Program-made: the position numbers and the translations under genes | Shown: positions 15,276 to 22,480 of the stretch, in pieces | Layout of the letters: each line of letters begins with the position of its first letter | Numbering within the stretch: the first letter of the stretch is position 1 | The notes under the pieces: model-generated | Told to the model about the DNA's origin: nothing | Databases searched by the model: none | Seen by the model: the letters and a program-made list of their open reading frames with translations, nothing else | From: Rhodococcus_G sp042754225 | Lineage (GTDB): Bacteria; Actinomycetota; Actinomycetes; Mycobacteriales; Mycobacteriaceae | Reading direction: 5' to 3' | Assembly: GCF_042754225.1 (NCBI RefSeq) | Contig: NZ_JBHZAH010000089.1 | Coordinates: forward strand, 1-22,493 | DNA: 22,493 nucleotides

Positions 15276-15662
15276 CTACCGGGTCGCGGGTGCCTGGTGC
15301 AGCGACAGCACGTTGCCGTGCGGGTCGTGGAACCACGCGATGCGGGTCCCGTCCGGGGCCGTCCACGCGTGGCGGTCGTCCTGGTCCATCCCGGGATACC
15401 GGGTGAACTCGACGCCCTTGCCGCGCAGGTCGTCGACCGCCGCGTCGAGGTCCTCGACCTGCCACCCGAGCACCGTGTACCCGGGGTCGACCTTGGACTG
15501 CACCAGCGTCACCCGGAGCGGGGTTCCGCCACCGCCGTCCACGATCAGCGCGAACGGAGTGCGGTCGACCACCTCGAGTCCGAGCGTGTCGACGTAGAAC
15601 CTCGACGACACGTCCAGGTCCGTACTGGCCACGAACGCCACGAGACGACCGGGGAACGCCAT
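15276..15662 (-). CDS. Glyoxalase/bleomycin-resistance-like VOC protein
   Basis: This encodes a 128-aa single-module VOC protein. Family features are VAFVASTDLDVSSRFYVDTLG at the start, FALIVDGGGGTPLRVTLV, YTVLGWQVEDLDAAVDDLRGKG, and DPHGNVLSLHQ at the end, where metal ligands usually lie. It may be a small-molecule lyase, dioxygenase-like or binding protein; the substrate is unknown. The ATG at 15662 is preferred; GGAG lies very close (3 nt), and an in-frame GTG lies 9 nt further upstream. It is divergent from mcr, with a 133-nt shared upstream region, and converges with the membrane-protein gene. Confidence 0.88.
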   Translation of the reverse strand: MAFPGRLVAFVASTDLDVSSRFYVDTLGLEVVDRTPFALIVDGGGGTPLRVTLVQSKVDPGYTVLGWQVEDLDAAVDDLRGKGVEFTRYPGMDQDDRHAWTAPDGTRIAWFHDPHGNVLSLHQAPATR

Positions 15663-15795
15663 GAACTCCACTGTGCTCGGCCCACCCCCGCCAGGCAAGG
15701 GTCCCGCCCCACGTGACCCGCAGCACACCCGACGGCGGCAAAGGGTTAACGTCTGTCGAGTCAACGTTCCGCCCGCGCTCGAAATGAGGAGAACC

Positions 15796-16893
15796 GTGTC
15801 CGCAGAAGACGTTAGGAAGGGTCCGCTCGCGGGTGTCCGCGTGGTCGAGCTGGCCGGAATCGGACCGGGCCCGCACGCCGCCCTGCTGCTGGCCGACCTC
15901 GGCGCGGACGTCATCCGCGTCCAGCGCGCCGGCATGATCCCCGGGGCCGACCAGCGCCACGACCAGACCCAGCGCGGCCGCCGCATCGTCGAGGCCAACC
16001 TCAAGGACCCCGCCGACATCGAGGTGGTGCTCGGGCTGGTCGAGCGTGCCGACGTGCTCCTCGAGGGCTTCCGTCCGGGCGTCACCGAGCGGATGGGCCT
16101 CGGCCCCGACGTCGCGCTCGAGCGCAACCCGAAGCTCGTCTACGGCCGGATGACCGGCTGGGGCCAGGAAGGCCCGCTGGCCCAGTCCGCCGGCCACGAC
16201 ATCAACTACATCTCGCTGACCGGCGTGCTGCACGCGATCGGCCGCGAGGGTGAGCGCCCGGTGCCGCCGCTGAACATGGTCGGCGACTTCGGCGGCGGCT
16301 CGATGTTCCTGGTCTTCGGCATCCTCGCCGCCCTGGTCGAGCGTCAGACCTCCGGCAAGGGACAGGTCGTCGACGCCGCGATGGTCGACGGCACCCTCGC
16401 CCTGTCGCACATGATCTGGAGCTTCCGCGGACAGGGAATGTGGTCCGACGAGCGCGGCGTGAACATGCTCGACACGGGTGCCCCGTACTACGACACCTAC
16501 GAGACGTCGGACGGCAAGTACATGGCCGTCGGCGCGATCGAGCCGCAGTTCTACGCGGTGCTGGTCCAGGGACTGGGGCTCGACCCTGCGGAGCTGCCCG
16601 GCCAGAACGACAGGGGTGCGTGGCCGGAGCTGCGCAAGGTGTTCACGGAGAAGTTCCTGTCCAAGACCCGCGACGAGTGGACCGCGATCTTCGACGGCAC
16701 CGACGCCTGCACCACCCCGGTGCTGACCTTCGCCGAGGCCCCCGAGAACGCGCACATCGCCGCGCGCGGCTCGCTCGTCGAGCTGGACAAGGTCACCCAG
16801 CACCGTCCGGCGCCGCGGTTCTCGCGCTCGGAGACCACCATCCCGACCCCGCCGCCCACCAGCGCGGTCGACGCCGCCACCGTCTGGCGGTAA
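15796..16893 (+). CDS. mcr: Alpha-methylacyl-CoA racemase (CaiB/BaiF family)
   Basis: This encodes a 365-aa enzyme that interconverts (R)- and (S)-2-methylacyl-CoA, so that methyl-branched fatty acids and sterol side chains can enter beta-oxidation. It follows the mycobacterial MCR pattern closely. VVELAGIGPGPHAA opens the CoA-binding fold. The catalytic pair is His134 (GHDINYIS) and Asp164 (VGDFGGGSM), with the same 30-residue spacing as His126/Asp156 in MCR. VNMLDTGAPYYDTYE and VGAIEPQFYA are also typical. The GTG at 15796 is chosen because GAGGAG lies 4 nt upstream; an in-frame reading from 15661 would cross the promoter region. It is a single gene, followed by strong hairpins. Confidence 0.95.
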   Translation: MSAEDVRKGPLAGVRVVELAGIGPGPHAALLLADLGADVIRVQRAGMIPGADQRHDQTQRGRRIVEANLKDPADIEVVLGLVERADVLLEGFRPGVTERMGLGPDVALERNPKLVYGRMTGWGQEGPLAQSAGHDINYISLTGVLHAIGREGERPVPPLNMVGDFGGGSMFLVFGILAALVERQTSGKGQVVDAAMVDGTLALSHMIWSFRGQGMWSDERGVNMLDTGAPYYDTYETSDGKYMAVGAIEPQFYAVLVQGLGLDPAELPGQNDRGAWPELRKVFTEKFLSKTRDEWTAIFDGTDACTTPVLTFAEAPENAHIAARGSLVELDKVTQHRPAPRFSRSETTIPTPPPTSAVDAATVWR

Positions 16894-16955
16894 CTGCGGC
16901 TCCGCCGCAGTGGTGCGGTTACGGAGTCCTCGCACTCCGTAACCGCACCACTGCG
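16894..16955 (+). terminator. Two overlapping, mutually exclusive hairpins after mcr
   Basis: Directly after the mcr stop codon, CTGCGGC-TCC-GCCGCAG (16894-16910) forms a 7-bp stem. A second perfect stem has 22-bp arms (16906-16927 and 16934-16955, core GTGGTGCGGTTACGGAGT) and a 6-nt loop CCTCGC. The stems share bases 16906-16910, so both cannot form fully at once. Termination is the simplest role, but the length and perfection of the second stem are unusual. Confidence 0.65.
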
Positions 16956-17037
16956 CGCCAGCGCATTCATCCACAGGCCGCGCATTTCCCCAGGTCGTCC
17001 GCGAGGTCGCCGCGCCCGGTAATGAGACCGTGGCTCG

Positions 17038-18037
17038 ATGGACGGCTCCGACTTCCAGGCGCTCCTCGACGCACAACACGGCATCCTCGACTCTGCGCAA
17101 CTGCGCCGGTTCGGCTATCCATGGGCTCGCGTCCGTCACCGGGTCGACACCGGCCAGTGGCAATCGGTGCTACACGGTGTGGTGGCGGTGAGCAGCGGAC
17201 CGCTGACCCGACCGATGATCCTCAGCGCGGCGCTGGTCTACGGCGGCCCGCACGCGATCCTCAGCCATCAGAGCGCGCTCGAACACTGGGGGATGATTCG
17301 TGAGCCCGACGGACCGACCCACATCACGGTGCCGCGCAAGAACTCGGCGATCAGCCAGGACCCCCACTCGGACCGCCGCCGCGCACCCGACGGCCGGCGT
17401 CGGCGAGGTCCTCCATCCCGGCGTGCAGGTGCACAGATCCCTTGCCATCAAGCACATTCGCGTCGACCACGGGCGACCGGTGTCGTCGGTGGCCGCCGCC
17501 GTCGTCGACGTCGCTGTCGCGCAACCGACCGCCCGAGAGGCCATGTCCGCCTTTGTCGCGCTGGCCACGAACGGGCGAATCCCGCTGCGCCTGTTGCGGC
17601 AGCAGTTGGAGTTGCGCCGACCTCGACGGTACCGGCGTGCCCTGGGGGATGCGGTCGCGCTCCTCGCCGACGGCGTCCAGTCCGTCCTCGAATACGAGTA
17701 CGCAACGAATGTCGAACGCGCACACGGGCTTCCGAGCCCCCACCGCCAGGGGCCGGTGGTGGTGGACGGTCGCACCCTCTTCGAGGACGTCGACTACGAC
17801 GAGTTCGGCGCCGGGCTGACCGTCCGCCTCGACGGTCGCGGCACCCATTCGATGACCGAGGTCGCATTCCGTGACCGCCGTCGCGACAACGCCGCCGAAC
17901 TGGCCGGTCGCGCCCGCCTGGTGTTCGGTTACCCCGAAACCCACAACGACCCGTGCGGGGTGTACGCCGAGGTGCTCGAAGTCCTGGTCCGGGAGGGCTG
18001 GGTGGACACCTCGCACTCCTGCCCGAAATGCGCATAG
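17038..18037 (+). pseudogene. AbiEi/DUF559-like protein gene, disrupted by a single-base frameshift
   Basis: Two frames together make one protein. The 5' part (from ATG 17038) has an AbiEi-like winged-helix start, with residues around LLDAQHGILDSAQLRRFG and WQSVLHGVVAVSSGPLT. The 3' part reads in the next frame: GEVLHPGVQVHRSL, then the nuclease-like DUF559/Vsr-fold region with SVLEYEYATNVERAHGLP and EVAFRDRRRDNAAELAG. Removing one C from the C5 run at 17361-17365 joins them into a smooth 332-aa protein, the usual length of these actinobacterial proteins. It ends with CPKC. This may be a sequencing indel or a true mutation. Such genes are common multi-copy orphans in Rhodococcus-like genomes, and no toxin partner gene is adjacent. 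The function is unknown. Confidence 0.8.
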
Positions 18038-18042
18038 CGCAT

Positions 18043-19530
18043 TCACACGACCATTGCCGGGAGGTCGCGCTCGACCACCCCGCCGAGCGCACGGTAGGCG
18101 GCGGCGACACCCGTCACCGCGGTCCGCAGTTCCTCCTCGCTGCGGGCGTAGGGCAGTCGGACGTAGCGCTCGAACGCGCCCTCCAGACCGAAACGAGGGC
18201 CCGCGGCCAGCAGCACCCCGTGGTACGGGGAGGTCGCGGCGAGTGCGGTGGACATCGGCGTCGGCAACTGCATCCACAGCGCCAACCCGCCGCTGCCCGG
18301 CGTGCACCGCCAGTCGGGAAGCTCCGCGGCAACCGCGTCGAGCAGGGCGCCGCGCTGACGCCGCAGTTGCGCACGGCGTTCCGGCAGCAGTCGGTCGGCC
18401 GCGCCGAGCAGTGACACCGCCGCCAACTGCTCGAGCACCGCGGTGCCGAGGTCGAGCGCGGAGCGCACCGCGACCAGCGCGCTGATCATCGCCGGCTCCG
18501 CACGGATCCAGCCGATCCGCAGGCCCGACCAGTACGACTTGGACGCCGACCCGACGCTGATCACCTCGGCCCGGCCGGCGCCGCGGGCGAAGGCCGCGAC
18601 CGGCGCCGGCGGCTCGATGTCGAGCGCCAGGTCGGACATCGTCTCGTCGATGATGAGCGTCATCGACGTCTCGCGGGCGATCTCCACCAGCCGCGCGCGC
18701 CCCGGCTCGTCGAGGCAGTAGCCGGTCGGGTTGTGGAAGTCCGGCACGAGATACGCCAGCTTCGCGGCGGTTTGCCGTGCGCTGCTACGCATTCCGTCGA
18801 GGTCCCAGTCCCGTTCGGCGAGCCGGAGCGGCACCGGCACCGGACGGGCACCCGCCCTCTTGATCGCCTCGATCGCGTTGGTGTAGGTCGGGTGGTCGAT
18901 CAGCACGCGCTCGCCGGGCCCGGCGAGCAGGTCGAGCAGCAGCACCAGCGCGTGCTGGGCGCCGGAGGTGATCATGATCTGCTCCGGCTCGGTCGGCAGA
19001 CCCCGGCGCCGGTATCGCTCGGCGACGGCCTCCCGCAGCACCGGCAGTCCGGTCGGCTCGAGTCCGTGCCCACCGAGGTACGCGGGCAACGCCTCGAGCG
19101 CGGACGCGTAGGCGGCCCGGACCTCCGGCACGTGCGCCGACATCGCCGCACAGGTCAGGTCCACCGGCGGGCCCGCGGCCGGGTCGCCGAACCCGTCCCG
19201 CGGCGGCACGGGAGCCCGGCCGGCGACCAGTTCGGGCAGGGCGACCGTGCTGCGCGAGCCCTGCCGGCTGACGAGATACCCCTCCTCGCGCAGCACCGCG
19301 TACGCGGAGGTGATCGTGGTGCGGCTCAGTTCGAGCACCGCGGCGAGGTCGCGCTCGCTCGGCAGCGCCACCCCGAGGGGGATCCGGCCGTCGAGAATCA
19401 GCAGCCGCACGCTGTCGGCGAGCGCGCGGTAGGCGGGCAGGGCGGCCCGGCGACGACCGGTGAGCCCGTCGTCCTGCCACTTCCCGAGGTCGCGGGCCAG
19501 GGTCGTCGCGCCTATCACTCGCACAGCCAT
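18043..19530 (-). CDS. MocR-type GntR/aminotransferase transcriptional regulator
   Basis: This encodes a 495-aa fusion. The N-terminal GntR winged helix (residues about 30-100) shows LPSERDLAAVLELSRTT and VLREEGYLVSRQGSRS. The large C-terminal domain is an aminotransferase fold-I module that binds PLP, with Lys331 in GSASKSYWSGLRIGW and the conserved VPDFHNPTGY. MocR proteins sense PLP, amino acids or related amines and control vitamin B6, GABA, taurine or transport genes. Neither pdx nor gab genes are close; the divergent 77-aa membrane protein gene at 19592 is the obvious candidate target. The ATG at 19530 follows GACACT by 7 nt, with no clear Shine-Dalgarno, and may be leaderless. Confidence 0.92.
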   Translation of the reverse strand: MAVRVIGATTLARDLGKWQDDGLTGRRRAALPAYRALADSVRLLILDGRIPLGVALPSERDLAAVLELSRTTITSAYAVLREEGYLVSRQGSRSTVALPELVAGRAPVPPRDGFGDPAAGPPVDLTCAAMSAHVPEVRAAYASALEALPAYLGGHGLEPTGLPVLREAVAERYRRRGLPTEPEQIMITSGAQHALVLLLDLLAGPGERVLIDHPTYTNAIEAIKRAGARPVPVPLRLAERDWDLDGMRSSARQTAAKLAYLVPDFHNPTGYCLDEPGRARLVEIARETSMTLIIDETMSDLALDIEPPAPVAAFARGAGRAEVISVGSASKSYWSGLRIGWIRAEPAMISALVAVRSALDLGTAVLEQLAAVSLLGAADRLLPERRAQLRRQRGALLDAVAAELPDWRCTPGSGGLALWMQLPTPMSTALAATSPYHGVLLAAGPRFGLEGAFERYVRLPYARSEEELRTAVTGVAAAYRALGGVVERDLPAMVV

Positions 19531-19541
19531 GCAGGCCAGTG

Positions 19542-19584
19542 TCCTGCAACTGGATATTTATTGCAATGCCAATTGGTCGCAGGA
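19542..19584. promoter_or_regulatory. AT-rich divergent promoter with inverted-repeat arms, MocR operator candidate
   Basis: TCCTGCAAC (19542-19550) and GTCGCAGGA (19576-19584) are complementary at 8 of 9 positions, 25 nt apart. The interior (GGATATTTATTGCAATGCC) is far richer in A and T than the surroundings. It spans most of the gap between the MocR regulator and the 77-aa membrane protein gene. Confidence 0.4.
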
Positions 19585-19591
19585 TGGTCGC

Positions 19592-19825
19592 ATGCTCCCC
19601 GCCCTGGTCTTCCTCGTCGTCCTCGCCGTCCCCGTGGCGGCGCACCTGATCGCCCGCCGCACACGCGGCACCGGGCTCTTCCGGATCGAACAGTTCCGGC
19701 CGGCCGCGCCGCTGGCCGGGCTGCTACCCGAGGATCACGACGCGGCCCGCGCCTATCGCGACCTGCAGGCCGTCCAGTCCCAGCACGAGTTCGCGACGCT
19801 CGCCAATCCGTCACCGCACCACTGA
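19592..19825 (+). CDS. Small single-helix membrane protein, divergent from MocR
   Basis: This encodes a 77-aa protein with one N-terminal transmembrane helix (LPALVFLVVLAVPVAAHLIA, residues about 2-21), a short basic segment RRTRG, and a polar cytoplasmic tail rich in Ala, Asp, Gln and His. I do not recognise a family. The start is the ATG at 19592, with an AGGATGG about 5-9 nt upstream as a weak Shine-Dalgarno. It diverges from the MocR regulator, with a 61-nt gap that holds the operator candidate, and could be its target. A hairpin follows its stop codon. The small size makes the call less certain, but codon use and the helix support a real gene. Confidence 0.6.
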   Translation: MLPALVFLVVLAVPVAAHLIARRTRGTGLFRIEQFRPAAPLAGLLPEDHDAARAYRDLQAVQSQHEFATLANPSPHH

Positions 19826-19832
19826 CGGAACA

Positions 19833-19870
19833 CGCGACCAGTCCAGTTGAACCCAACTGGACTGGTCGCG
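19833..19870. terminator. Bidirectional hairpin terminator
   Basis: Perfect 17-bp arms (19833-19849 and 19854-19870, core GACCAGTCCAGTTG) flank a 4-nt AACC loop. It lies between the converging small membrane-protein gene and the zinc-finger gene. Confidence 0.8.
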
Positions 19871-19887
19871 GACAGCGCCCGTCCGCG

Positions 19888-20217
19888 TCAGCCCATCTCC
19901 GCGTGCCGGTAGCACCAGCGCCAGACCTCGCCCGGCTCATGCGACCGCATGACAGGGTGCCCGGTCTGCTCGAAGTGCGCAGTCGCGTGCCGGCGGGGGC
20001 TCGAGTCGCAGCATCCGACATGCCCACAGGTGAGGCAGAGTCGCAGGTGCGCCCAGTTGTTCTCGCCCAGCGCCGTGCACTCCTCGCAGAGGCCCGGCGT
20101 GCGCGGCTCGGGGTCCGGCCCGATGGTGGCCGCCAGCTCGTCGCAGGGCACGACCGTGGCCGCACCCGTGGATGCGAGTCGGATGTGGTCGGCCGCGCGA
20201 CGGAAAATTCTCTTCAT
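19888..20217 (-). CDS. UBP-type zinc-finger protein
   Basis: This encodes a 109-aa protein. The C-terminal two-thirds is a ZnF-UBP domain (PF02148): CEECTALGENNWAHLRLCLTC supplies CxxC and CxxC pairs. GHVGCCDSSPRRHATAHFEQTGHPVMRS supplies the further Cys/His ligands and the conserved H-x-TGHP. In eukaryotes this domain binds free ubiquitin C-termini. In actinobacteria it occurs as short stand-alone proteins of unknown role, sometimes near redox or ion-transport genes. It is divergent from the Na+/H+ antiporter by 66 nt. The start is set at ATG 20217 (AGGA about 9 nt upstream); the frame stays open to 20259. An inverted repeat CCTGCA-TGC-TGCAGG sits between the two genes. Confidence 0.85.
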   Translation of the reverse strand: MKRIFRRAADHIRLASTGAATVVPCDELAATIGPDPEPRTPGLCEECTALGENNWAHLRLCLTCGHVGCCDSSPRRHATAHFEQTGHPVMRSHEPGEVWRWCYRHAEMG

Positions 20218-20227
20218 CACCGTCCAT

Positions 20228-20242
20228 CCTGCATGCTGCAGG
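20228..20242. repeat. Small perfect inverted repeat in the zinc-finger/antiporter divergent gap
   Basis: CCTGCA-TGC-TGCAGG spans 15 bp and is centred in the 66-nt gap, 11 nt from the zinc-finger start. It could be an operator shared by both genes. It is short, so chance is a real alternative. Confidence 0.25.
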
Positions 20243-20283
20243 GTGCGATATCCACGCACCCGACCGCTGGACGGAGAACCGCC

Positions 20284-21882
20284 GTGAACGTGGCCCTGCT
20301 CGCCGTCGCGGTGGCGGCGCTGCTCACCGCCGCGGTCGCGCGGCGCTTCAACTGGTCGGCCCCGCTGCTGCTGGTGCTGGTCGGACTGGCCGGCTCGCAG
20401 ATCCCCGGGGTTCCCGACACCGCACTCGATCCCGATCTCGTGCTGTTCGCGGTGCTGCCGCCGCTGCTGTACTCGGCCGCGCTCGACAGTTCCTCGCTGG
20501 CGCTGCGCCGCAACGCGCGCCCGATCGGGCTGCTCGCGGTCGGCCTGCCGCTGGCAACCACCGCCGTCGTCGGGGCGGTCGCGTACCTCACCATCCCCGA
20601 ACTGCCCCTCGCCGCCGCGCTGGTCCTCGGCGCAGTCGTGGCCCCGCCGGATGCGGTGTCCGCCGGCGCGATCGGACGGCGCCTCGGACTACCCCGGCGG
20701 ATCATGACGCTGCTCGGCGGCGAGAGCCTGCTCAACGACGCGACCGCGCTGACGGCGTACCGGGTCGCGCTCGCGGCTGCGATCGGCACCGGCGTGACCC
20801 TGATCGAGGGGGTGCGCACCTTCCTCGGCGCCGCGATCGGCGGCGCCCTGATCGGCGTCGGGGTCGGGATCGTCGTCGCCGCGATTCGTTCGCGACTCTC
20901 GGATCCGGTGATGGAGAGCGGGATCGGGCTCCTCGTCCCCTTCGTCGCCTACCTGGTGGCCGAGGAGGTGCACAGTTCCGGGGTGATCGCGGTCGTGGTC
21001 GCCGGTCTGTATCTCGGCCAGCGCGCGACCCGCGCCGGATACGCGACCCGCCTGCAGGACACCGCGGTGTGGAAGGCCGTCGACGTCGTCCTCGAATCGT
21101 TCGTCTTCCTGTTGATCGGGCTGCAGCTGCCGGGCGTCGTGCAGGGGCTCCACGGCCGCAGCGTGGCCGGTGTCGCCGGCGCCTCGGTTGCGGTGCTCGT
21201 CGCGGTGATCGTCGTCCGGCTGCTGTGGGTCTACCCGGCGACCTTCCTCCCGCGCCTCCTGTCCGCGCGGATCCGCGAGCGCGAGCCGGCACCGCGCGTC
21301 CGGGCGGTGTTCATCGTCGCGTGGTCCGGCATGCGCGGGGTGGTCTCGCTCGCCGCCGCGTTCGCAATCCCGCTCACCGTCAACTCGGGCGGCCCCTTCC
21401 CCGAGCGCGAGATGATCCTGTTCATCACCTTCGTCGTGGTGGTCGGCACCCTCCTCCTGCACGGACTGACCCTGCCCTGGCTGATCACCCGGCTCCGAGT
21501 CGGCGACGAGGAGGAACGCCGCACCGACGCGGTCGCGCTGGCCGCCGCACAGGACAAGGCCGCGCGGGCGGCGACGGAACTGCTCGACAGTCTGGTCGAC
21601 AGTCGCGACGGGGACCCCGATGCCGTCCGCCAACGGGCCGCGGAGATCCTGCGTACCTGGAGCGAGCACCGCGCCCACGCGGCATGGGAGCGGCTCGGGC
21701 GCAGCGAGGACGAGCTGGGCGAGAGCCCGTCCGCCGCGTTCCGCGCACTGCGCCTGCAGATGCTGGACACGGAGCGGGGCGTCTTCATCGCGGAGCGGGA
21801 CAACGGGCGGATCGACGACGAGGTGTTGCGGCAGGTGCTGCGCGAACTCGACCTCGAGGAGGCGACCCTCAACCGCGAGTGA
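20284..21882 (+). CDS. CPA1 family Na+/H+ antiporter (NhaP-like)
   Basis: This encodes a 532-aa membrane protein with about 12 transmembrane helices in residues 1-400 and a soluble, charged, helical C-terminal tail (about 415-532). Family motifs are FAVLPPLLYSAALD, VVAPPDAVSAGAIGRRLGLP and GGESLLNDATAL; the Asn151-Asp152 pair is the ion-binding ND motif of electroneutral CPA1 exchangers. It likely exports Na+ (or K+) for H+ in pH and salt control. It matches the bacterial Na+/H+ antiporter form found across actinobacteria. The GTG at 20284 has GGAG 6 nt upstream and gives an N-terminus that starts directly in helix 1. The frame is open much further upstream, but that part overlaps three other genes. 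The ogt start lies 19 nt downstream. Confidence 0.94.
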   Translation: MNVALLAVAVAALLTAAVARRFNWSAPLLLVLVGLAGSQIPGVPDTALDPDLVLFAVLPPLLYSAALDSSSLALRRNARPIGLLAVGLPLATTAVVGAVAYLTIPELPLAAALVLGAVVAPPDAVSAGAIGRRLGLPRRIMTLLGGESLLNDATALTAYRVALAAAIGTGVTLIEGVRTFLGAAIGGALIGVGVGIVVAAIRSRLSDPVMESGIGLLVPFVAYLVAEEVHSSGVIAVVVAGLYLGQRATRAGYATRLQDTAVWKAVDVVLESFVFLLIGLQLPGVVQGLHGRSVAGVAGASVAVLVAVIVVRLLWVYPATFLPRLLSARIREREPAPRVRAVFIVAWSGMRGVVSLAAAFAIPLTVNSGGPFPEREMILFITFVVVVGTLLLHGLTLPWLITRLRVGDEEERRTDAVALAAAQDKAARAATELLDSLVDSRDGDPDAVRQRAAEILRTWSEHRAHAAWERLGRSEDELGESPSAAFRALRLQMLDTERGVFIAERDNGRIDDEVLRQVLRELDLEEATLNRE

Positions 21883-21889
21883 GCTGACG

Positions 21890-21895
21890 CATACT
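21890..21895 (+). promoter_or_regulatory. Candidate -10 hexamer, leaderless ogt
   Basis: CATACT ends exactly 6 nt before the GTG at 21902, and the block CATACTTGACCCGTG resembles the one in front of the HAD gene. No Shine-Dalgarno sequence is present, even though the antiporter stop codon is only 19 nt away. So ogt may have its own promoter. Confidence 0.45.
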
Positions 21896-21901
21896 TGACC
21901 C

Positions 21902-22441
21902 GTGACCTCGTTGGGATACACCCTCTTCGACACGCCGATCGGCCGGTGCGCGGTGGTCTGGGGCGAGCGCGGGATCGTCGGAGTCGCGCTGCCGGAGGGC
22001 TCGGACGCGCTCACCACGAACCGGGTCTCGCTGACGTTTCCCGACGCGACCGATTCGAACCCCGATCCGGCCACTCGGCGCGCGATCGACGGCGTCCTCG
22101 CCGTCCTGACCGGTGAGCCCGATCCCCTCGCCGACGTCGAGCTCGACCTGGCGGCGGTCCCCGACTTCGACCGCCGGGTCTACGCGGTGACCCGCACGAT
22201 CGCGCCGGGCTCGACCCTGACCTACGGCGAGGTCGCGACCAGGATCGGCAGCCCCGACGCGGCCCAGGCGGTCGGCCAGGCGTTGGGGCGCAACCCTGTT
22301 CCGCTCCTCGTGCCGTGCCACCGCGTCCTGGCGGCCGACGGCGGCGTCGGCGGCTTCTCCGCGCACGGCGGCACCGTGACCAAACGGGCTCTGCTGGCAC
22401 TCGAGCACACACCGGGCTTCGACGACCCGACGCTGTTCTGA
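21902..22441 (+). CDS. ogt: Methylated-DNA--protein-cysteine methyltransferase
   Basis: This encodes a 179-aa DNA-repair protein that removes O6-alkyl groups from guanine by suicide transfer to its own cysteine. The active site is VPCHRVL with Cys139, His140 and Arg141, followed by the GGVGGFSAHGG loop. The helix-turn-helix region TYGEVATRIGSPDAAQAVGQALGRNP carries the DNA-binding part and the NP turn before the active site. Because the cysteine is present rather than Trp, it should be an active transferase and not an ATL protein. The length is normal for Ogt. The start is GTG 21902, where the protein begins MTSLGYTLFDTPIG. No ada or alkA gene is next to it within the window. Confidence 0.95.
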   Translation: MTSLGYTLFDTPIGRCAVVWGERGIVGVALPEGSDALTTNRVSLTFPDATDSNPDPATRRAIDGVLAVLTGEPDPLADVELDLAAVPDFDRRVYAVTRTIAPGSTLTYGEVATRIGSPDAAQAVGQALGRNPVPLLVPCHRVLAADGGVGGFSAHGGTVTKRALLALEHTPGFDDPTLF

Positions 22442-22480
22442 CGCAACACCGTCGATCCGGGACTCGCCGCACCACCGAAA

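Noticed and set aside
15276..15662. Bleomycin resistance determinant
   Set aside because: VOC proteins share the fold, but the family is mostly metabolic. No producer cluster or resistance context is present.
17038..18037. AbiE-like toxin-antitoxin or abortive infection system
   Set aside because: Only the antitoxin-like N-terminal domain is present. No AbiEii nucleotidyltransferase partner is adjacent, and such orphan genes are common in this group.
18733..20283. N-terminal extension of the antiporter frame by more than 500 codons
   Set aside because: The extension overlaps the MocR, small membrane-protein and zinc-finger genes and has no family similarity. The GTG at 20284 has a Shine-Dalgarno and begins in helix 1.
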